Source of the DNA: Allium sativum
Lineage: Eukaryota; Streptophyta; Magnoliopsida; Asparagales; Amaryllidaceae
Length of the DNA: 64,000 nt
NCBI GenBank assembly: GCA_030737875.1
Contig: CM060912.1
Coordinates: 459,858,310 to 459,922,309, forward strand
Direction: 5' to 3'
The number at the start of each line of letters is the position of its first letter. Positions within the stretch are counted from its first letter, which is position 1. Both the position numbers and the translations under genes were made by a program. Positions 59,560-64,000 of the stretch are shown one piece after another. Below the pieces are notes generated by a model. The model was given only the letters and a program-made list of their open reading frames with translations. It had not been told where the DNA came from and ran no database searches.

Positions 59560-62330
59560 TGGCAACTTTCCCGCTATACGAAAATTCTGGCTCCACCGCA
59601 AAATTCAAATTACCTTGTGAACAGTAATTTTATATCGATTCCATTAACGTCATCTCTTCTGCTCGAATCCACAAAACCCATCTTCGACTTTTCAGGCCCC
59701 CACTCCACCGCCATACGAAAATTCCATTACATCACCTCCACCGCTTCCAACCAAATATCACCTGCTTTTTCTTCTTGCCAAATCCGTATTCCTCAAATCT
59801 GATTTATCTATTAACCTTTTCAATTGCGTATCGCTCCTCTTCACCGACTTTTAGTAATCCGACTGTTCGCGTCAGATCTAGGTCAAATCTGCATCTCCTT
59901 TTCAAGCTGATTTCACATCACCTCTTCTACTCAAACTGGCACCAGATCCAAATCGATGAACTTGCCATTTTTTCGTAGATTGGAAGCAGCATGAAAGGGT
60001 TCGCCAAGGTCGAAGTGGAAGATGGGTTTTGTGGGTTTGGGTGCTGAAGTCAAATTTCATTGCTCGATTCCGGTTTCGATGATTTGCGAATATCTGGTGT
60101 AGTGGGTTGAAACTGTTTGGGTGAGATGATTGATGGATTTCTCGATGTTGATTTTGTGGTGAGGCAAGTCGTATGATGGTGTAAGCTGCAGGGTGTTAGT
60201 GGATTGCGGTAGGAGCAAGGAGTTCGAGTTGATGAAGGTTGTGTGTTTTATTGTGTTGATAGGTTTGCCGAAGAGGAAGGTTTCTTGATGGTGGCTGTTC
60301 GGGCAGGGCTGTTGGAGTTTGATTTTGTGACAGGTTGACAGGGTAGTTGGTATGTTTACAATGCTGGTGTGTTGACAGTGGAGAAATGGTGCTAGATGAG
60401 GATGATTGTTGGGTTTGCTCACTTTTTTTAAGGCTTGGATGTGGCTTGACAAATTTGTAGGTAAAGGTTGCAGTTTGCAATCCTACAGCTCTGATATCCA
60501 ATTCACACTATTTTTTTATCATATATACTGTTGACAGGTATCATTTCTCAAATTCTGTTTTGCATAATCTACCTAATACTGAGGCTAAAAATGAAATATT
60601 TGGAGGCACTGGTTATTTGTTCACTGTAAAACTATTACTGCCTCGGTTATGAGTAGAACATGGAAACCTAATATTTTGGTTGGCTTCTTTATATTGTATG
60701 ATGATGTATACAATCATAACAGCTATCCACGCTATACTTTAATTGGGAAAATAAGTTATTTGGATAGGATTTGAAAACTTAAGTAGTTTTTCAATAGCGT
60801 ATCGATTTTGGGTAATGACTAATGCTTTATTGATATTAATCCTCAATTTGCATGATATAGTACTTGTACATATGAGTCCTTAAAAGTTGCAGCATATGAT
60901 CATGTCTTCCTACATTCAACTGCTCTGCGTTTGAGCTATGTTAGCAACTATTTTGTTACAAGTATTGGAAGACTAGTTACATACTTACATATCAACTAAA
61001 TCTTTTCTAACAGAGTGATGAGTTTCGTGTGTTTAAATTAACATGCTCTAGTAACGGTACAGTTACACTAATATTCTCGACCTCAACCAATTGATATATT
61101 TTTTTTTATTTTATTTTTACTTACAGCAATTGCAAGAAAATAATTGTTGATCTAACAAGGAATGAAGGATGTATGCCACTGTATTTGTTAATGATCACTA
61201 TTATATATGCTTTTGTTCTTTATAATCCTTTTAACATTCAATTTTTCTATGTTGATAATTAATTAATAGCAACAATAAGAAATCTTTGCTAGGAAAAACA
61301 AAGTGCTCAGTCAAAAGTGGAGATCATGGAGTATGTAAGTATAACATTCAATTTTTTGCCCCTTGGTGGTAGATTTTGCAAATGGCTTTGAATATTTTTG
61401 CAAATGGCTTTGAATATTTTTGCTGCAGTTGGTCACTAAAGGATGAAAAATTTGCTAGAAAGGTTTTATCAATCATGAAAGAACTAGTTTTGGATTTTTC
61501 GGATGAAAATTATATGTTGCAGCCTTGAATTTTTAAATGGATATTCATAACCATTAATGTACGAGGTATTCTTTCTTGTATCTTGTTAATCATTTACCAT
61601 GAGCATTTTACTAGCTGCATTCAAGAGAATGGAAATATTTGGCTAAAAAAAGCAAGTACATATTATACTGACTTTGTGCTATAATACAACATTTCATAAA
61701 CATCCAAAAAGTATGCTTGAACTTTCATATGAATTGGTAAATTTCTAAGTTATAACTCTTAACGTTCAAACACAAATCTTTCATTTTTTAGTCATAATGA
61801 TGTTTATGAAAAATGAACTAGACTGAATAATATTGATTTTCTTACAGGTATGATGCTGAAGTTGCGTACTTTGATGAAACTGTTAGGACTGCAAAAAAAC
61901 TGTAGTTGGAAACAAGAGCATTGCAAGTAACTCTTCGAACAACATGCATTCAATTATTCATTGCCCATGTTTAAGAAGATTGATTTCTTGTTTGCTTTCA
62001 TAACTTTTATAGCTTGTGCATCCTGCATTCCAAGCAATGTTAGGACATATACTTGGCATGTATATTTTCCCAGGTTTGAAAGTGTTCGAGAGTATCATTT
62101 TCTCTTATCCTTGATTTTGTCTTTTTCTTAAATGTTTGATACGTTTACAATACACTCTTCTAACATATATTTGGCATGTATATTTAGGAAGGCAAACGTT
62201 ATCATTTCAGAAATCAAAGAAGAAAGTTAAGAAAGCAAACTGATTTCGTTCTTATGTCGAAAACTGGATCAGGGGGTCGGTGGCGATTTTTCTTTGGCAA
62301 AAAATTAGCCAGGTGACCGTTGATATCATG
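59560..62330 (+). other. Gene-like interior of the CACTA element (possible captured host sequence)
   Basis: Between AT-rich flanks lies a C-rich, leader-like stretch (59560-60010) followed by DNA that looks intron-rich: pyrimidine tracts ending in AG at 61126 (TTTTACTTACAG), 61428 (TTTTTGCTGCAG) and 61847 (TTTTCTTACAG). Short exon-like stretches follow, such as WSLKDEKFARKVLSIMKELV and YDAEVAYFDETVRTAKKL, the latter ending at a TAG. I do not recognise the protein. It could be a captured host gene fragment or a decayed accessory transposase gene. A 22-bp tandem repeat (GCAAATGGCTTTGAATATTT) lies just before the acceptor at 61428. Confidence 0.4.
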
Positions 62331-62829
62331 TTTTTTTTTCAATTTTGTTGGTTTATGCTTAGTATGGAATATTGGCATTAATGTATCACATAATACACAG
62401 TTAGATTTTTCATCCTTATTTGAATTAAATACCTTTTTGTTTTAGTTTACTGTGAGAAATTTTGCGATTAGTATACAGGCGACTAGACAGGATGTTGAAG
62501 CATATAAAAACTCGGTGTGTGCGCAGTGTGTATGTATATTTATATGAAAGTGTGTATGTCTATTTATATGGAAGTGTATATGTAATTGTGTGTACTGAGT
62601 AATCAGTCTATGGTGAGGAATGTATATGTGATTGACTGTATTATGTAGTAGCGAGTTGTATAATAATGAGGTCAGAAAGTTGTACTATTTCTAATATTGA
62701 AATAAAATATTTAATTGAATAAAATAATCGTTTGAGTATCAAATTCTATGCAATAACATTTTATTCAATATAAATATTTATTTCTATATGAGATGTAATG
62801 TATAATCAAACAAAAATCATATTGTGATA

Positions 62830-63072
62830 TTCAACAGTCACAACGGTGCATAACAGTTGTAATAGCTTTTACTACAACAGTGCAAAAAAGTTGTAATTGC
62901 TTTTATTACAACGGTGGAAAACAGTTGTAAAATATACATTTTACAACGGTGTTGCAACTGTGCAAAACAGTTGTAAAATATTTTAGTCTATTACAACTTC
63001 TTAATAGACGACGGTTGCCCCACCGTTGTAACAGGACTTTTACAATTGTTTTCCACCGTTGTAATAGGGTCA
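62830..63072. repeat. Right subterminal repeats of the CACTA element
   Basis: At least five pairs of ACAACGGTG and CAGTTGTAA-type motifs within 240 bp, alternating in orientation, denser than on the left side. Confidence 0.85.
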
Positions 63073-63204
63073 TTTTGTTGTAGTGAAATTATTCTATTTT
63101 ATGTTTATGCTAATATCTGTGATCTGCTGATGATGATTAATGTGTTATATTCCAATGATTATCCTTAACACTGTGTCACGGGGTTTTAGGATCGTCACAA
63201 AATT

Positions 63205-63722
63205 GGTAATGGTGTTGAGTTTTTACATATACTGGAGGCACAAGATTTGAATGGTGGAGTTTGAGATGACGTAAAAATTCGAAATTGGAAAGGGAAGTGA
63301 AATGCTCTGAGATGTGCATGGGGGTGGCGTTCTGGAGCTTTTGGCAGGAACGAGACATGTGTGTAAATGGAAGGACATTGGGGTCTTGTGGGTTCGTGAG
63401 CGGCATGAAATGCGCGAGTATTGAGGGAACAGTTAATGGTGGATGTGGGTATATTTCAGAAGAACGGAATGGGAAGTTTACTAGAGCCATACTGGAGATG
63501 ATGAATTTGAAGCGGGCAGGCTTGAGGTTGGGCCATATGTTATAAATGCCCAAGTATTTTATAAAGTAAGAAAATAAAGGAGCATTACGTTGCAACTGAG
63601 AAATCTTGGAAATGGTGAGATATAAAAGGTTGGAGAATGGAATTGATCAAGAGATTGGGAGGAGATTGCTTGGTTGCTATTGGACAAGGGTTTTAACGTA
63701 GATGATGGGGTCGAGATTATAA
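63205..63722 (+). repeat. LTR E, right piece
   Basis: Continuation of the sequence before 38578, after the element III target duplication. It is G-rich on the plus strand, with an 86-codon frame (63285-63545) of unknown nature and TTATAAATG and TTATAAAG motifs near 63537 and 63553. Either strand could be the transcribed one here. Confidence 0.5.
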
Positions 63723-64000
63723 TGTAAAGCCCAAGTTTTAATCAAAAGAAAATTTGATTTAATTCTAACTTATAGAAACATTTGGGTTACTCTAATCACA
63801 TGATTACATTAGTCTAGGCTGGATAATTTTAATACAAAGAAGAAGTGCTAAAGTTGGATGTTATAATAGTCAGATCGGGTTTTGTTGTGTAACTTATGTA
63901 TAATGCAAACAATAAGGAAGTTCCTTTGTTCCTCGTTTGTTATTTAAAAGTTAATTATTAAGGTAAACAGGGATTTAGGGTATAATGAAGATTAACTTAA
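63723..64000 (+). repeat. Possible start of another LTR
   Basis: TGTAAAGCCCAAG at 63723 resembles the LTR termini in this window (TGTAA followed by CCC). The following 278 bp are AT-rich, like a U3 start. The other end lies outside the window. Confidence 0.35.

Larger units (their letters stand above)
58816..63085. mobile_element. CACTA transposon, non-autonomous (4,270 bp)
   Basis: Terminal inverted repeats CACTACAACAAAA (58816-58828) and its complement (63073-63085) flank the element, with a 3-bp duplication AAA (58813-58815 and 63086-63088). CACTA start and 3-bp duplication are the hallmarks of the En/Spm superfamily. The insertion is clean against 43721-43745 of the 5' LTR. Subterminal zones carry many ACAACGGTG and CAGTTGTAA motifs. 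No TNP2-type transposase was recognised, so mobility would depend on a partner element. It lacks obvious decay at the ends. Confidence 0.92.
38578..63199 (+). mobile_element. Ty3 chromovirus (Del/Tekay type), element III
   Basis: Full-length element flanked by AAATT (38573-38577 and 63200-63204). It has 5.27-kb LTRs, an initiator Met-tRNA primer site, gag with one zinc knuckle, pol ending in a chromodomain-like tail, and a polypurine tract. Two later insertions are nested in it: a solo LTR in gag and a CACTA element in the 3' LTR. Subtracting them leaves about 15.0 kb, of which two thirds is LTR. A hand count over the first roughly 370 bp of the LTRs gives ten mismatches, so it is a fairly young insertion by LTR divergence. 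Gag and pol contain many stops. Confidence 0.93.
53639..63199 (+). repeat. 3' LTR of element III, split by a CACTA element
   Basis: Collinear with the 5' LTR over its whole length. Subtracting the CACTA insert leaves about 5,288 bp. In this copy the leader frame 54384-54860 is open across the C-rich region up to the splice donor (AAAG|GTGAGT at 54844-54853), whereas a stop interrupts it in the 5' LTR. Low-complexity amino acids (Pro, Arg, Ser) and the lack of conservation argue against a protein. Confidence 0.92.

Noticed and set aside
59617..59802. 61-codon frame in the CACTA element as a real gene start
   Set aside because: It opens with GTG rather than ATG and has no domain. The region looks like an untranslated leader or a captured fragment.

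Overview
The window is plant nuclear DNA, most likely from a flowering plant with a repeat-rich genome. It is strongly AT-rich and packed with nested transposable elements of plant type: Ty3/gypsy chromoviruses with an initiator-Met tRNA primer site, an L1-type LINE with a DUF4283-like ORF1, a CACTA element, several isolated LTRs and a small MITE. I see no intact host gene, tRNA or rRNA. The species cannot be read from the sequence, and the setting looks like old, silenced heterochromatin.

Layout. 1-6025: the right-hand part of a long plus-strand LTR (LTR B), split by a 3.1-kb minus-strand solo LTR (2453-5566, target duplication ATTAC). From 6026 to about 9.3 kb: a minus-strand LTR with its own TATA box. 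About 9.3-11.6 kb: unassigned AT-rich DNA with one MITE. About 11.6-29.9 kb: a second long plus-strand LTR (LTR A), split by an L1-type LINE (about 14.9-26.8 kb). That LINE is itself split by a 6,765-bp Ty3 chromovirus (element II, 15555-22319) with 1,012-bp LTRs. 29.9-38.6 kb: three more partial LTR copies, C (plus), D (minus, with a polypurine tract and a decayed internal region) and E (plus). 38578-63199: a Ty3 chromovirus of the Del/Tekay type (element III), about 15.0 kb once its insertions are subtracted, with 5.27-kb LTRs and target duplication AAATT. Its gag is interrupted by a 5,354-bp solo LTR (44428-49781, duplication AATAG). Its 3' LTR is interrupted by a 4,270-bp CACTA element (58816-63085, duplication AAA). 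LTR E resumes after 63204.

All coding regions are decayed. Gag, protease, RT, RNase H, integrase and a chromodomain-like tail are recognisable in both Ty3 elements. ORF1 and an endonuclease/RT ORF2 are recognisable in the LINE. Each carries stops or frameshifts.

Most interesting observations. (1) The long-LTR families share a structured module. A hairpin with a loop signature near RACCGG occurs in seven LTR copies; the stem sequences differ between families but remain complementary. A second hairpin and a closing stem also show compensatory C:G to T:A changes. This looks like a conserved LTR RNA structure that I do not recognise. (2) Both Ty3 elements have a good splice donor inside the 5' LTR and a good acceptor 8-10 nt before the gag ATG. 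This predicts a spliced gag-pol mRNA from which the primer-binding site has been removed. Both are readings by eye and need structure-covariation tests and RNA evidence.
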